DNA from: Ananas comosus
Taxonomy: Eukaryota > Streptophyta > Magnoliopsida > Poales > Bromeliaceae
NCBI RefSeq assembly: GCF_001540865.1
Contig: NC_033637.1
Coordinates: forward strand, 6,880,422-6,944,421
Direction: 5' to 3'
DNA length: 64,000 bases
Of the stretch, positions 1 through 12,058 are shown one piece after another. The position numbers were made by a program, and so were the translations under genes. Under the pieces are notes generated by a model. It was not told the DNA's origin and did not search any database. It was given only the letters and a program-made list of their open reading frames with translations. Each line of letters begins with the position of its first letter. The first letter of the stretch is position 1.

Positions 1-37
1 ACAAATGTTGTAAAACAAAAGAATCTACAGAAAACTT

Positions 38-147
38 CTAAGAAGTACAAATCCACTACTACTATCATGATGATAACTAAATGTGATGTGCAAACTACTA
101 AGAAATACAAATTCACTACTACTATCGTGACGATAACTAAATGCAAC
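38..147. repeat. 60-bp direct duplication
   Basis: Two copies of a 60-bp unit start at 38 and 98 and share the words CACTACTACTATC and ACGATAACTAAATG with a few substitutions. They lie in the non-coding left part of the copia remnant. From about 150 to 530 I see no further structure beyond degenerate retrotransposon sequence. Confidence 0.75.
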
Positions 148-533
148 ACCCCCACTTCCCAGGGGGTCACCTATTATAGAACTATTCTAGTTCTAATATG
201 CTTAACCCTCTTAATATCTTGGCCTTAACCACTGCTCAAAATGCTATAGCCAGATTAAGAAGTTTAGTCTTATTATATCTTATATATAGGACTATTCCAA
301 ATCCTAGAATCTCACATTCTCCCCTTTTAAGCTCTGACGTCCTCGTCAGGTTGAAGCACACTCACAAGTATCAGGTGATACGAGACTCGTCTCGCTAGCC
401 TTAGCCGACTTTGTGGAGAGCCGCGCTCCATCCACAACAGTCATCAGTCAAAGAGCCTCGTTCCGCCCCTTGTATAACTTTGACTTTTTGAGCTGAAAAA
501 AATAACCCTACCACTCAACTCACACCATTTTGT

Positions 534-1860
534 TTGCTCTCATGCTTTAGTAACTCATTCTTTCCTGAATGGATTGCGGATACAAGAGCAAACAGACACG
601 TAATTCATCACCGAGTGGGGTTCGTAGATTACCATCGAATACCGTCGGGCACACAGTTTGTCACCCTCCTTGGAGTTGGTTTGTACCAACTCAAGTTGCA
701 TGGTGACAACACTTTACTTCTTTAGGACGTGCTATATGCACCCAGAATTCGATGTAATTTATGTTCAGTTTTAGCTTTATTGCATCTAGGATATTTCTTT
801 CATTTTAACAGAGACCGCATTGATATTTTTTTTCATGGTACTTTATTTGGATATGGTACATTAGTTGATGATTTTTTTAAATTAGATATGGATGATGATT
901 CATTTGCATTTGCTTCTTCTTTTTCTAATCTCTATGATGAATTCGTTAAATGGCATGCTAGATTAGGCCATATAGGTCAAGAAAGAATGAATAGACTAGC
1001 TCGAGAAGGCCTTTTGAGGTTTATCGTCAAAGTTGACCTCTCTGTGTGCGAGCCTTGTCTAGTGGGAAGGCATGTAGAAAGCCTTTTGGTAAGGCTACTA
1101 GCTCATACCTCTCATCCTTTGGAGCTAATCCACTCAGACAGTTGTGGGCCAATGAATGTAAGCCTCGGCATGGTGCATGCTATTTTCTCACATATTGATG
1201 ATTATTTCCATTATGGCTATGTGTATTTATTTTCTCGCCGATCTGAAGCTTTAAATTGCTTCAAGCGCTTCGTTGTGGAGACTGAGAATCAAATAGAAAG
1301 AAGTGTAAAGGCGCTTCGCACTGATCGAGGTTGTGCATACTTGTCTGATCAGTTCAAGACTTATTATGAGCAAAAGGACATCAATAGATAGCTCACTATT
1401 CTTGGTACTCCGCAACAAAATAGTGTTGCAGAAAAGAACCGTACTCTATTAGACATAGTTGGATCGATGATGGTGTAGGCACATTTTCCCATAAGTTTTT
1501 GGGAAAATGGTCTTTTGATTGTAGCCTATATTCTTAATCGAGTCCCAAGCAAATCAGTGGCTTCTACCCCATAGGAGTTGTGGAGTGATAGAAACTAGAA
1601 AGTCGAGTTTATACTACTTATGCTCTTGGGGTTCAGCTGGATATGTTTACAGCTCCTCACATAGATTCGAAAAACTCGACCCTAGAGCAAGCAAGCATGT
1701 GTTCATCAAGTACCCTGAAAATTCAAAGGGCTATGTGATGTATGGTGAACACCCAGATGGTGGTATGACCGAGATAGAGTCTTGCGATATGGAATTCCTA
1801 GAAGAAGAATTTTCAAGCATTGGTGAAATGCGGATAGACGTCGGATTGTATGAGTTATAG
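534..1860 (+). pseudogene. Copia protease to integrase remnant
   Basis: The protease motif reads W-I-A-D-T-R-A-N; the usual D-T/S-G has lost its glycine. A stop at 726-728 separates this from a VLYAP motif and the GAG-pre-integrase signature WHARLGHI near 950. Integrase follows with all three acidic positions still visible: HSD near 1,135, RTDRG near 1,320 and the VAEKN glutamate near 1,430. Stops at about 1,389, 1,476 and 1,573 break the frame, two of them where the family has glutamine. The piece to 1,860 is the integrase C-terminal linker. Non-functional. Confidence 0.8.
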
Positions 1861-1956
1861 GATGACACTACCCTATCTACTGTTGAGGGTGATCGATCAC
1901 TTCCTGAAATCACTGAAGGAAGTGGTAGCAATCCTCCCACTAGTGGGAGTGCTTTC

Positions 1957-3610
1957 ATGAGTGAGACCATACCTTTGGAAGTCGGCAGTTCAGGCCCTCA
2001 ATTGCGTAGAAGTGAATGTGGACACATTCTCGGTCGGCATTCTAAGATCGAAGGGGATATTTTTATGTGCACTCCACTCGATGATGATGAACCTACTTCT
2101 TATAAAGAAGCACTGCAGACGTCAGCTTGCAGTGAGTGGATAGTTGCTATGAGATATGAAATGGACTCCATGAGCAAGAACCAAGTATGAAAATTGGTTG
2201 ACCTTCACCTGGGCGCAAGTCTATTGGAAATAAATGAGTTTTAAAAATTAAGCACAAGGCGGATGGGTCAATCGATAAATATAAGGCTCAGCTCATGGCC
2301 AAGGGCTACACTCAGAGGTAAAGTGCAGACTATAACGAAACGTTTACTCTCGTTGTGCGATTTGCCTCTATACGTTTTATTCTAGGCTTAGTAGCATATC
2401 TAGATTTAGAATTGTTCCCAATGAATGTCAAGACAGCTTTTCTCAATAGAGGATTAGCGGAGGAGATCTACATGGATCAACCTGAGTGTTTTGTATCCAA
2501 AGATCAAGAAGATAAGGTTAGTCGCCTTAAAAGATCCATTTATGATCTCAAGCAGTCGTCAAGGCAGTACTTTAGGTTTCATGAAGCCATCACCTCTATC
2601 GGTATGTCTATGATAGAGGAAGACCACTGCATATATGTCAAGAAGACAAAGAAGGAGATTTTGTTCCTTTTCCTATTCGTCGACGATATACTATCGGCTG
2701 GAAATGACATGGAGTTGATCAATACCACTCAGGAGTGGTTGCTTTCAACTTTGAGATGAAAGATATAGGTGAGTCAAACTATGTACTCGAAGTGACGGTC
2801 ATCCATGATTGCTCTAGAAAACTTCTTGGATTGTCTCAAGAATCTTATATGAAAAAGGTTCTAGAGCATTTTAGGATGCATCATAGTAAACCCGTTGACA
2901 CTCCAGCGGAGAAGAATCACATTCTGAGCCTTGATCAATGCCCTAAAATGGATAAAAACAAAGAGCAAATGAGTAGGTTTCCTTATGTGAGTGCAATTGG
3001 TAGCTTGATATATGCTATGATGTGTACTCAATCTGACATTTATTTTGTTGTTGGTTTGGTAAGTCATTACCAAAGCAATCCAAGATCTATTCATTGGCAA
3101 GCGGTCAAGAGGATCCTTCGATATTTAAAAGGAACCAGTGATCTTGTTCTCTGCTTCCAAACTGGGGACTTGAGATTGAAAGGCTATAGCGATGCTAGTT
3201 AAGGCCGTGATAGAGATGAGCGCAGGTCCACCTCAAGCTGTGTTTGGAGGTGAAAAAATTTCCTGGTGTAGTAAGAAGCAGGGTTACATTGCCTTATCTA
3301 CTGTAGAAGCGGAGTATGTTGCTTGTTCAGTAGTCGTTTAGGAGACTTTTTGGTTGAGGAGATTTCTCCAACACCTCGACTTTGTGACTTGAGCTGATAA
3401 GCCTATTGGGATGTTCTCTAACAGTATGGCTGTCGTGGAGCATGTGAAAGACTCCGAGTATTATGGCAGGACCAAGCATAAAGACATCCGTTTTTACTAC
3501 ATTTGAGAGATGATTAGGCTAGGTGAGGTCACTCTTAGACATATATCTCCACCACTAGGAAGGTGGCTGATCCATTGACCAAGCCGATAGGCAAGAATAT
3601 GTCCTGACCC
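1957..3610 (+). pseudogene. Copia reverse transcriptase and RNase H remnant
   Basis: Translations give the copia RT landmarks in order: KYKAQLMAKGYTQ near 2,280, NVKTAFLNRGL near 2,425, KRSIYDLKQSSR near 2,530 and the polymerase box FVDDIL near 2,680, where the family usually has YVDD. The thumb region with GSLIYAMMCTQSDI follows near 3,000, then KRILRYLKGTSDL near 3,110. RNase H is recognisable to ADPLTKPI near 3,565-3,590. The frame changes at 2,740-2,760 and several stops lie after 3,200. This is the downstream part of the same dead polyprotein. Confidence 0.82.
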
Positions 3611-4678
3611 TTGTTAGGAGTTTGGGTCTTCACAGGTTTTGATGTATGAAAATTATTTTGTATCTTAAGCTTTCTTAATAAAAATATATTTTTCTTCTTT
3701 AATATGATTGCATTATTGATACTAGTGGGCACATTTTCGATAAGTCATCAGGCTTAGGTCAGCCCACTCACATTGGTGATCACCCTGGCACCTAGGTGGT
3801 GAGCAGGAAAAGACTAGATAATCATATTAAACTTGAGTAGTTGTAATATAATTTTTTTGTTCATATACGTTATAAATAAAGTGTTGACATAATTTAAAAG
3901 TCGCCTTAATTAGTTTGAAATGAGACTCTAAAGAGTTGGATATGAAAGTTCTTCTGTGAAATTTCATATCGAGCCTGTATAGTAGCTGAACCTAAGTGCT
4001 CAGGTTAGAGAGATGACTTGAGTTGTGTGATGGTTAGATACCTTAGTTGTATCTAGACAAAGGTTCGTATGGCGTTTTCAGTGCATGACACGACCCATTG
4101 AGTGGGAGCTCCGCCATAGCGTACATATCATACTGTATGTGCTTGTCAACCAGTTAGTAGAATGAAATAAGTTCTTCCCTCCATGTCACTATGTGAGCAC
4201 TAACCCTTTTATGCCCTCGCCTTAGAACTATGTTATGAAGTAGAGGTCCGAAGTAACTAACTTAGTGTATATCTCAGGATCATGAGAAAATACAATCTCG
4301 TGGAGCATGTCTAGTAAAGTGTTTGGACCGATACAGATTAACGTGAGAGGCTGAGAAAGATGTTTCGATAACACAACACGTAAGTCTTGTGACTTATTGC
4401 CCCGCGCGATTTATCTCGATTGTGTTACTTGAGATAATTATGAGTACGAGAAATAATTGTGGGGTCAAGCCCTATCATTACAGGAGAGGGATTTGTAATG
4501 CTTGATCCGGTGTATGTTGAAACATCTAGGCAATAGACGAATCAAGTCAGTGACGTGCTATGTTAGTTAGGTGGTGACTTAATATAGCACTCCTACATGT
4601 TTTCCTTTCGTCAGGTTGCACGCTCTATTACCCGAATGAAGAGAAGAATGGGTGAGAGAGAATTGGCCAATGTGGTCA
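3611..4678. other. Non-coding 3' region of the copia element
   Basis: About 1.1 kb lies between the RNase H end and the polypurine tract. No reading frame longer than chance and no internal repeat was seen. The position matches the 3' untranslated or env-like spacer some copia lineages carry. Confidence 0.5.
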
Positions 4679-4688
4679 AGTGGGAGAT
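4679..4688 (+). other. Polypurine tract
   Basis: AAGTGGGAGA sits immediately before the LTR start TGTTGC, the classical copia arrangement for plus-strand priming. Confidence 0.65.
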
Positions 4689-5275
4689 TGTTGCTATGTG
4701 TTGTGTCCACATTGGCGGGTCTTAATTTAACTCGATCCACATAAGATGTGGATTGGGGTGGATTGGGGTTTATCCTAAAATGTTAAGGATAATGATGGAT
4801 TATACATTTTTTATTAGTTAAGAAACATATCTCCTAGTGGATATCTATTATAGATATCCTAATCCTAATCTCTATGTGAGATTAAGGATATGTTGGCTTT
4901 TTAATCGGGTTTCGGGTTACCCATGATGGGCAAATCCGACTCGACCCATTAAGTGGTGGTTTCCTTAGTTGGTTGGAAAACCACCATGCACTACGTGCAG
5001 TTACAAACCACAACAGGGAGAAAAAATAAGGAATGGTGAAACGCTTCTCTCTCTCTGCTTTTTCTTCTTCAAAATAGATTTCTCTCCCCATGACTCATAT
5101 TCCTAAAGTTTACTCTCTTCTTGGAGGATTTGACATTTGGGTTGTGGAAACTAGTGCAATTTCCATCTTGTGATCTTGCATTTGATCCGTTGGAGCGAGT
5201 GGTTCGGTTTGATCCTATTTTCTCACGATCTACGAATCGAAATTGAGGTATTTCATAGACTAAATTTTACTTTCA
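4689..5275 (+). mobile_element. Copia LTR, 587 bp
   Basis: It begins TGTTGC just after the polypurine tract and ends TTTCA one base before a tRNA-Met-type PBS, so both ends are defined by the flanking replication signals. It is rich in ATCC/GGAT words and non-coding. Its partner LTR is not in the window. Confidence 0.7.
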
Positions 5276-5276
5276 T

Positions 5277-5289
5277 TGGTATCAGAGCA
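5277..5289 (+). other. Primer-binding site (tRNA-Met type)
   Basis: TGGTATCAGAGCA lies one base after the LTR. It is the standard plant retrotransposon PBS, complementary to the 3' end of initiator tRNA-Met. Downstream sequence to 5,640 is AT-rich and non-coding. Confidence 0.75.
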
Positions 5290-5684
5290 TGTTTAAACCA
5301 AATCCTTGACTCTGAATTAGTTATGTGATGAAAATTATTATGAATAATTTTTTTTATACATGAGAAATTTGTATGAAATTGTTTCTCTTAAGATTGAATA
5401 CATGATTTAACTCTAAAGTGAATATTTGTCTTTAAATTCTTTGACTTGTATTGTCAATCTTATAATGAGAATTAATAATATATAGATTGCTCAATTTTTT
5501 TTCGTTTCGGAAAAAGAAAGTGCGATGAATTGAACACGGACTTAATGGGTTCGTAATATTCTGTTATTGGATCTCTTTTTTCGAGATCCAATCCAATATA
5601 AATGGGTTATTGGATTGTAATAATATGGTACGGTCAAAAATGTATATATATATATTAAAGTTAGTATATACTTAACGTTCTGAC

Positions 5685-5775
5685 ACTTGACTTGTTGGTT
5701 GGGTGTAGTAAGATATTGATGAGGTTTAAGGGTTCAATTCCTGGATAGAGCAATTTACTATTTTATTTTTTTTTA
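5685..5775 (+). mobile_element. tRNA-like SINE fragment, weak
   Basis: GGGTTCAATTCC at about 5,728 fits a pol III box B, and TTGGTTGGGTGTAGTA about 40 bp upstream could be a decayed box A. A T-rich stretch follows. I found no target duplication, so a chance match is possible. Confidence 0.3.
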
Positions 5776-5888
5776 ATGGACTATTTTATAATGGTTCAAT
5801 TATTTTAAACTCATGTATTGTTTTAGCAAATTATGAATTAATTTATTTTATTTAATTGACATCATAATGTATTAATTAATGCCAAAAT

Positions 5889-7946
5889 TGTCACGCACCC
5901 CGCCCCAGAATCGCCAATTTGCTCAGTTGGGGCGCGAGGGCGGACCGCCGAATGGACAGAGTTTTTCCTATTCGCCCAAGGCTCAACAAACATCATGTAC
6001 ATCTAGTTTGCCCAGGTAAAACATGATCAACATACATGATAGCGCGATAATAATACATACAAGAGTAAGAGAGAAATACTAGCTATTACATTTCACATTT
6101 GTGCATTTACATCCAACCATCAAATACATACATATGGTTTCTCATGATACATATACAACCACAAGAAACCTCACCAATATACATCATATCTCTCAAAATG
6201 TTACATGGTACTCTAATGCAAAAGAGACTACTATCTAGGGCGCTATGCCCTTGCCGCGATCCTCGATCGGTCCGCTCGTGCTAGGCCCTGCAACAAAGTG
6301 GGATGAGAACTAATAAAAGTTTCCAGTGGGTTCGGTCGCCGACCTCGCCGATTTTTCCACTAGGTCTAAGCAGGCATAAGTAGAAAGGGTTAGCAACATA
6401 ATATAAACAACTAGCATGCTACTATGCCTTTAGCAATATGATATAATGCATAGGTACAATAAACATGTACTAGCAACTACTATGCTCATGATGCATGCCA
6501 TTCATATCTCATAACCCAATCATACCGGCTAACCCGAAGGTTAAGCCCCAACTCACAACCGAATCCCACAGGTGAGGAGACGTCGGCTACAGTCACCCGG
6601 GACCGTCTGTGAGGTAGCTACGTTAACCCCTACCGTGAAGTACTCCGGAGACCACTGCTTGGGTAGAGCGACCACCGCCAAGCGAACAGACGTAATGTGA
6701 GTATGATCCAATCCTCTATCCCGAGAATACCCTACCAACTAGTGGTAACAATGCCAGGGAAGATACTAATCCCTATCCTCATATCATGAGTGTTCTCAAT
6801 TTACTATCCAAATGCCACCATTCATGTCACTATGTTTTCTCTTTTCTAAGTTCACAATGTCATAGCACTATAGAGTTCAATGTTCACAACCCAATCCTCA
6901 TGCACATAGCCACTATGTTCCATCTCATTTTTCTACATCTATCATGAGAGTATGTAAGGAATGGAATAACCAACACAACTACTCTACAATGCATGAGTTC
7001 TATACATATACATATATGGCCAATGAAGTAACATAGACATAAAAGGAAATTCGATTGTTTCGGATAACACCCCCCATCTCTTTATGATGCCGAGGTGAGA
7101 GAATCCAAGCCTCGCGATTTATGGACGACATTTCGGCTCGACCCAACGCAAATGAACCGAAAAAGGTACTTTTCTTCAATAACTCGCCGCACGGCCGTAG
7201 GAACTCCGATTTGAGTTGCCCACCGTGTCGGTTTTATGTACCTTCAATTAGGTTTACATAGGGTCAATTGAGATCCAATCCCATCATATGTCAAAACCCT
7301 CTTTAGAAACCCTAATAACCCTCATATGGCATAAAATCCAATTCTCATGGTAGTTTATGCAATAATATGGTTTAGATTCATCTAAGGCTCCTACTAATCT
7401 CATTTCTAAGGAACTTAGACCAAACCCAAACCACAAACCACCAAATCTCTCAAAGCTTACCTCTAAACCCAAGCTCTCCTCAAGCCAAGGATGTGGAGGA
7501 AGGAAACTTCACCTCAAAGCAAGCCCTCCTCCACTATTCTCCACCCTTTTTGCAAGCCCTAAGAGAGAGAGGGAGAGATTTAGAAAGAGAGAGAGAGGGG
7601 TTTTTCTCTTATGTTGCAAGTGTGAGGGAAATGAAGGAATGAGCATGGAACCTTCATTTAAACACTTGCCCTGCACAATTGCACTAAGGCCCCTTACCAA
7701 AGTAAGCCTTCACACTTTTTCGTGTTCGAGGTCCGGACCCTACAGTCAGGGTCCGGACCCCGAGAGCATTTCTAGCACGAAAAATTCTGTAAATTTCCCA
7801 CAATGCTCTCCAAGGTCCCATACACCCTTATAAGTCATTCCGGACTTTTGGAACGCTCAACGGACCTCTCTAACGCGTCCAATACCGCACTTCAGTCAAT
7901 TTTGACTGAAGTTCAGTTTAGCGTACCGAAGTTTTGGTGCACTACA
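5889..7946 (-). mobile_element. Solo gypsy-type LTR, 2,058 bp (LTR A)
   Basis: On the minus strand it starts TGTAGTGCACC and ends GCGTGACA. It is flanked by perfect 5-bp duplications AAAAT (5,884-5,888 and 7,947-7,951), and no internal region is present, so it is a solo LTR left by LTR-LTR recombination. It shares a CCACTAGGTCTAA block and a GTGAGAAC block with the other LTRs of this window. It also carries a palindrome cluster 185-216 bp from its 5' end. The short reading frames inside it are not genes. Confidence 0.9.
7730..7761. repeat. Palindrome pair in LTR A
   Basis: GGTCCGGACCC occurs twice, 21 bp apart. Each copy contains the perfect 10-bp palindrome GGGTCCGGACCC or its core. It lies 185-216 bp from the LTR 5' end, where related LTRs carry different palindromes. 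Confidence 0.85.
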
Positions 7947-8121
7947 AAAATATTGTAGATAAAATATTTACATTGAAAATTTTACATACTAATGATTGTT
8001 AAATTTGGTTAGATATGGCATGTTCATGAATGTTAAATTTTTTTTGTTAGATATGACACGTATTATTCGAACTAAAAGAGTCTTAAGGGGAAGATGTGGT
8101 GATGGACTATTGCGCCCCATC

Positions 8122-8556
8122 ATGACTTATAAGATGAATCCGTCACACTCCATGAAATAACATATATCGTTTTTAGACGACTTGTTCAATGTGCTTGAAA
8201 ATGACGATTATATCATTCAAGATTTTTAGAGAGCACTTGTGTTGAGAAATACAATACCAGATTATTGAGCTAAAACTTGGTGGAATATATTTAAACATAA
8301 GTATGATTTCATACTATTTTATGGTCATCTGGTATCGAAATGTAGGGATGTATATAATCGTCATTACATTACAAGTGCTATAAGAAGGACAAATATTTTG
8401 GCTCTATCTCCTAATCTTCGAAATGGTAGGTGCACTGCTATTGGCAGATTTGATAGAGGCCTATTCTTACAAAAGGTAGCACTTGACATTGTGGAACGAG
8501 TATCATATGATGTTGTTCTAGAATCATGGGGTAGAGTGTTTAATGGTGAAAATTAA
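8122..8556 (+). pseudogene. Unrecognised protein remnant with three stops
   Basis: One frame stays open for 145 codons except for three stops (near 8,155, 8,227 and 8,266). It reads sensibly across them, with words such as FNVLENDDYIIQDF, AKTWWNIFKHKYDF, CRDVYNRHYITSAIR and LSPNLRNGRCTAIGRFDRG, ending in TAA at 8,554-8,556. I do not recognise the family. The composition is protein-like rather than random AT sequence, so I read it as a decayed gene or transposon fragment. LTR A was inserted just upstream, which may have cut it off from its start. Confidence 0.4.
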
Positions 8557-8640
8557 ATTAGTTCGAATTGTATTTGTATCTGTAATATCCGAGATTTTAT
8601 AAAAAAGAAAATTCGGATTTTGAATCTTTAAATTCAAATT

Positions 8641-8695
8641 ATTGTATATATATATATTATAATATATATATATATATTATATATAATAAATATAT

Positions 8696-8730
<35 letters not shown>

Positions 8731-8735
8731 GCGTA
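8641..8735. repeat. (TA)n microsatellite
   Basis: Nearly pure TA dinucleotides with a few AA interruptions, inside LTR D. Confidence 0.9.
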
Positions 8736-9072
8736 TATATATGTGAATATGTTGTGGATCGCAGAGAGGGTAGGTTTTGTCACAAATCGGCGACCAAACT
8801 GACGAAACAAAATGGTAGATTCGATGCTCCAGTCGTGCTAAATGCGCTGGCACAATCCGATCGAAAATCCGACGGACGGATCTCCGGGAATCGTGAAATG
8901 TTCGCTGAGGGGTCGAAATTGGCAAAACGAAAAATCTGCGAAAAGCCCAATATTTTATGTACTGTTTTGCACGATTTCGAATGTCGAGGTGCGCACGCGC
9001 GAAATACACACGCGGTAAGGGACTTGGCTGGAAATATGCAACTAGGGAGGACTAAAGTGCATTTTGCCAACT

Positions 9073-9080
9073 TATATAAA
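9073..9080 (+). promoter_or_regulatory. TATA box of LTR D
   Basis: TATATAAA lies about 490 bp into the LTR and just before the leader with AACCCTAACCCTAA. The homologous LTR E has CTATAAATT at the same place, which supports a real promoter position. Confidence 0.5.
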
Positions 9081-9975
9081 TGCTATGTTGGGGTTTCATG
9101 TAAACCCTAACCCTAATTTGCCCTAGTTCCCTCAGTTGCGCCCCTAGTAGCTTCTATCATCTCTCAGCACCTTGCCGCACCTACCCCGGACGCCGACGAC
9201 CTTCTACGGCCGCCGAAGAAGGCCTACATTGCCTTCTCCCTCCACCTTGTCTCCACCACCTCAGCCGACAACCATAGGGAACTACCACACGCGTCGAATC
9301 TTTGTTCTCTCGGTCGAGACTCGCTCCCCGGCATAGTCCCCGCCGACCCTCGCCGTCCGCATGCGCCACTTGGACTTCCTGCGGCCACCGCGGCCATCTC
9401 GGGCCGAGCCTGAGTCAGCTCGCGGCCACGAGCTGTTGCTGCATCGGGGCAGGCCGCCTCGCCTCCCTCTGGCCGCCGGCGATCTCCCGCGCACTATCGC
9501 CGCCGTCCCCGTGACCGCCGGCCGCCGCTCATGCTCCCTACGGCTGCCCAGACCTTGTGCGGGCCGAACCGGAGCCACCTTGGCCTTCGTGCGTCACCGC
9601 CGCCCAACGTCGGGCGCGCTACCCTCCCTAGGCCTCCGGCGATCGGCCACCGTCGCCCCGAAGCTCCTCCGGCCGCAGTTGCTTTCCTGAGCCGAGCCGA
9701 GCGGTGCGGGCTCATGGCCCTCCACCGCGCCATCGGCCGCCTCCTGCCGCCTGCTAGTGCGTGCCCGGGCCCCCTCTAACCGGCAGTGACCTCCCCCTGC
9801 CGGCGTGCCCGCCGTCCGGCCGCCCATGGCCGTCCCATGCCCTGTCTTGCTCCGGTAAGGGAGTTTACAGTTTTTTGTGCATTGTTTCGGGTTCCGATCG
9901 CTTGTCGGGCGATCCGAGAAATGAGCACGATGATCCCTGATCCCTGGTGAGGTCAGCTATGACGGCTTTGTTAAA

Positions 9976-11100
9976 AGAAAATAGGTTTAAACATTAGGCA
10001 CATTTTCAAAAAAAATTAACAAGATGAAACATTATTCATGACACAACAGAATCAAAAACTTCGCTAGGCTCGTAATCATCACCCGGTGTCGGTTCAAAAA
10101 TTACAATCTTATTAATGTTGAAACTTATCCAAAAAAATTGGAATTTATCTATTTAAAAGAACACATCTTTTTTAAAAAAAAATATATTTTGAGAACTTAT
10201 CTTCATAAGATTATCATACAGATAAAAAAAAATCAAAATTTAATTTGAAAAATGTTGATGCTGCGCAAAACACATTTCTTTACTTGACCTAAGTTATTAC
10301 ATCACTTTTGCAGAATAAAATCTACTATATCACTACAAAGGTGTACATCTGAAAAGAAATATTTCATAGAAATATCACATATGTCGAACCTATTTTTTCA
10401 AAATTAAACTTTATTGAAAGTGTCAAAAGAACACAAATATCTATGTACCAGAAAAAAGAACATACAACATATTCATGCATTCACAATATACTACACAAGC
10501 ATAAATAATTGCACATGATATATAGAATATACAACATTCGTATAAATTCATAACAGGCTAGACAAGCATAAAAGAAAAACAACTTGTACCCTATATAAAC
10601 AAAAATAAAAAAATGCACCACAGACGAGCATAAAAATATTACCGAATTTTTTTACAAATAAATTGAAAAATTGAAAGGAGAGGTCTGCATGCCCGCGCTC
10701 AAGTGCGGGGCGCCCGTAGTCTCAAGTGCCGGCAAGGCCCAGCCCAGGGCCCGGGTGAGGTGCAACTCCGCACTTGTAGCGAGCTGAGCGGGGCCTAGTG
10801 CTTGCACGCGGCGCCCCTACGACAGTTATTTTTTTCAATGCACGAAACGGAAAAAAATTATTAAAAAAATATGCAATAGATGTAAAATTTTTTTTTTTGC
10901 ATGTGTTCATGATCAACATAAAGCAAAAAAACTAAAACTGATTTAGTTTCTTTTTTTTAATGAATAAATTGTTTTACATAGAAAAATGAATAAATTTTTT
11001 TTTGTAGAACTAATCTACATCAAAAAATTATGATAAACGAAGTATACAATCTAATCACGCATCATTAATATGATCGAAGGTGAAAACAAGTCAAAAATTG
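9976..11100. other. AT-rich intergenic DNA with one GC-rich patch
   Basis: Mostly A/T-rich sequence without convincing frames. A GC-rich patch at 10,680-10,820 (GCCCAGGGCCCGGG) interrupts it; it may be a small transposon piece, but I could not define its ends. Confidence 0.4.
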
Positions 11101-11115
11101 GGCTGATACCAATAG

Positions 11116-11388
11116 TTGAAATTAGAGAGCAGCGAAAATTTACAAACTGGATAACTAACGTATTCAGGAATCGAAATTGGACTGTTTTACTAGCCTTCTT
11201 GGATCGTCTTGATGCTTTTGGATTTTCCAAAACTACTTATGATACCAATTGTTGGAATCAGAGAGCAGTGAAAATTTACAAACTGAATAGTTAACGTATC
11301 CAGGAATCGAAATTGGACTGTTTTACTAGCCTTCTTGAATCGTCTTGAAGCTTCTAGATTTTTCACGTATCTCGTCTACTCCCACGCA
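11116..11388. repeat. 137-bp tandem duplication
   Basis: Two diverged copies, beginning near 11,116 and 11,253, share GAGAGCAG-GAAAATTTACAAACT, GGAATCGAAATTGGACTG and ACTAGCCTTCTTG. Nothing coding is seen. Confidence 0.75.
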
Positions 11389-11678
11389 TTGTGGATCACA
11401 TATAAAGAGAGTGCGCATTGCGGATCAGATATAAAGAGGGTGCAGATTAGATATAAAGAGGGCGACTATATAATTTATTTTTATCCTTAACCTATAAGGT
11501 AGCCTGCTAATAGGGTGACTAATAAGAAATATACAATTTATTATTATTCTTAACTTATAAAGTATAGAAATAAACATAACTGAAATTGTGAAGCAAGTAG
11601 CCTTGGAACTTGGACCTTGAGTACCAACCATTAAGCCCTTTGCCACTTGCATTAGGGACGGCCAGGTATTATTAGGAT

Positions 11679-12058
11679 AAGGCTAAATTACAGAAAACCT
11701 CCCTGTGAAAATTTGATTTTTTACTTTTTCCTCTGTCATTTAAAAACTCACACTTTGCCCCCCTGTAAAATGAAAAATGTTCCCAGGAGGGGTACGGTGT
11801 GAACCGTGATGATAAAATGACCATTTTGCCCCTCACCATGTTGCCACTCACCATATTCACAGGAGAGAAGGCTGAGGGCATTTTTGGCATAAAAAAAATA
11901 TAATAATATTTTATAAACGGAACCCTAACGGATTACTAACGACAAGGGGTGAAGTGAATATTTTTTATTTTACAAGGGGACAAAGTGTAAGTTTTTAAAT
12001 TACAGGAGGAAAGTAAAAAATCAGATTTTTGCATGAGAATTTTATGTAATTTAGCCTT
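11679..12058. mobile_element. MITE with about 80-bp terminal inverted repeats
   Basis: AAGGCTAAATTACA at the left end is repeated inverted at the right end (TGTAATTTAGCCTT). The similarity continues inward for about 80 bp with roughly one mismatch in six (TTTTTTACTTT, AATTTAAAAACT, CACTTTG). The element is 380 bp and non-coding. I could not find a clear target duplication. Confidence 0.75.

Larger units (their letters stand above)
1..5640 (+). mobile_element. Degenerate Ty1/copia retrotransposon, left end outside window
   Basis: Protease, GAG-pre-integrase, integrase, reverse transcriptase and RNase H remnants occur in this order on the + strand, which is the copia order. They are followed by about 1.1 kb without coding potential, a polypurine tract, an LTR of 587 bp and then a primer-binding site. 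Many stops and frameshifts show it is dead. The PBS to the right of the LTR means a second internal region begins there and fades out by about 5,640, so this looks like a tandem or recombined LTR-internal-LTR-internal remnant rather than a simple 3' end. Confidence 0.8.
8581..9975 (+). mobile_element. Truncated LTR with GC-rich leader (LTR D)
   Basis: It starts TGTAATATCCGAGA, close to the start of LTR H at 51,730. A (TA)n run lies at 8,641-8,735. From 8,990 to 9,930 it matches 39,100-40,000 (shared GTGCGCACGCG-like block, TATA box, CCCTAACCCTA, GAGCACGATGA). The part from 9,180 to 9,850 is strongly GC-rich, unlike its surroundings. The right end near 9,975 is a truncation; no GCGTGACA end or target duplication was found. 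Confidence 0.6.

Noticed and set aside
6553..6738. Small frames within LTR A
   Set aside because: Fully inside a solo LTR with defined ends; no conserved protein features.
9100..9120. AACCCTAACCCTAA as an interstitial telomere repeat
   Set aside because: Only two copies, the unit is not the plant CCCTAAA heptamer in tandem, and it is shared by the homologous LTR leader.
9181..9827. Several overlapping GC-rich reading frames on both strands
   Set aside because: They lie in the GC-rich leader of an LTR where stops are rare by composition. No domain or conserved start is seen.
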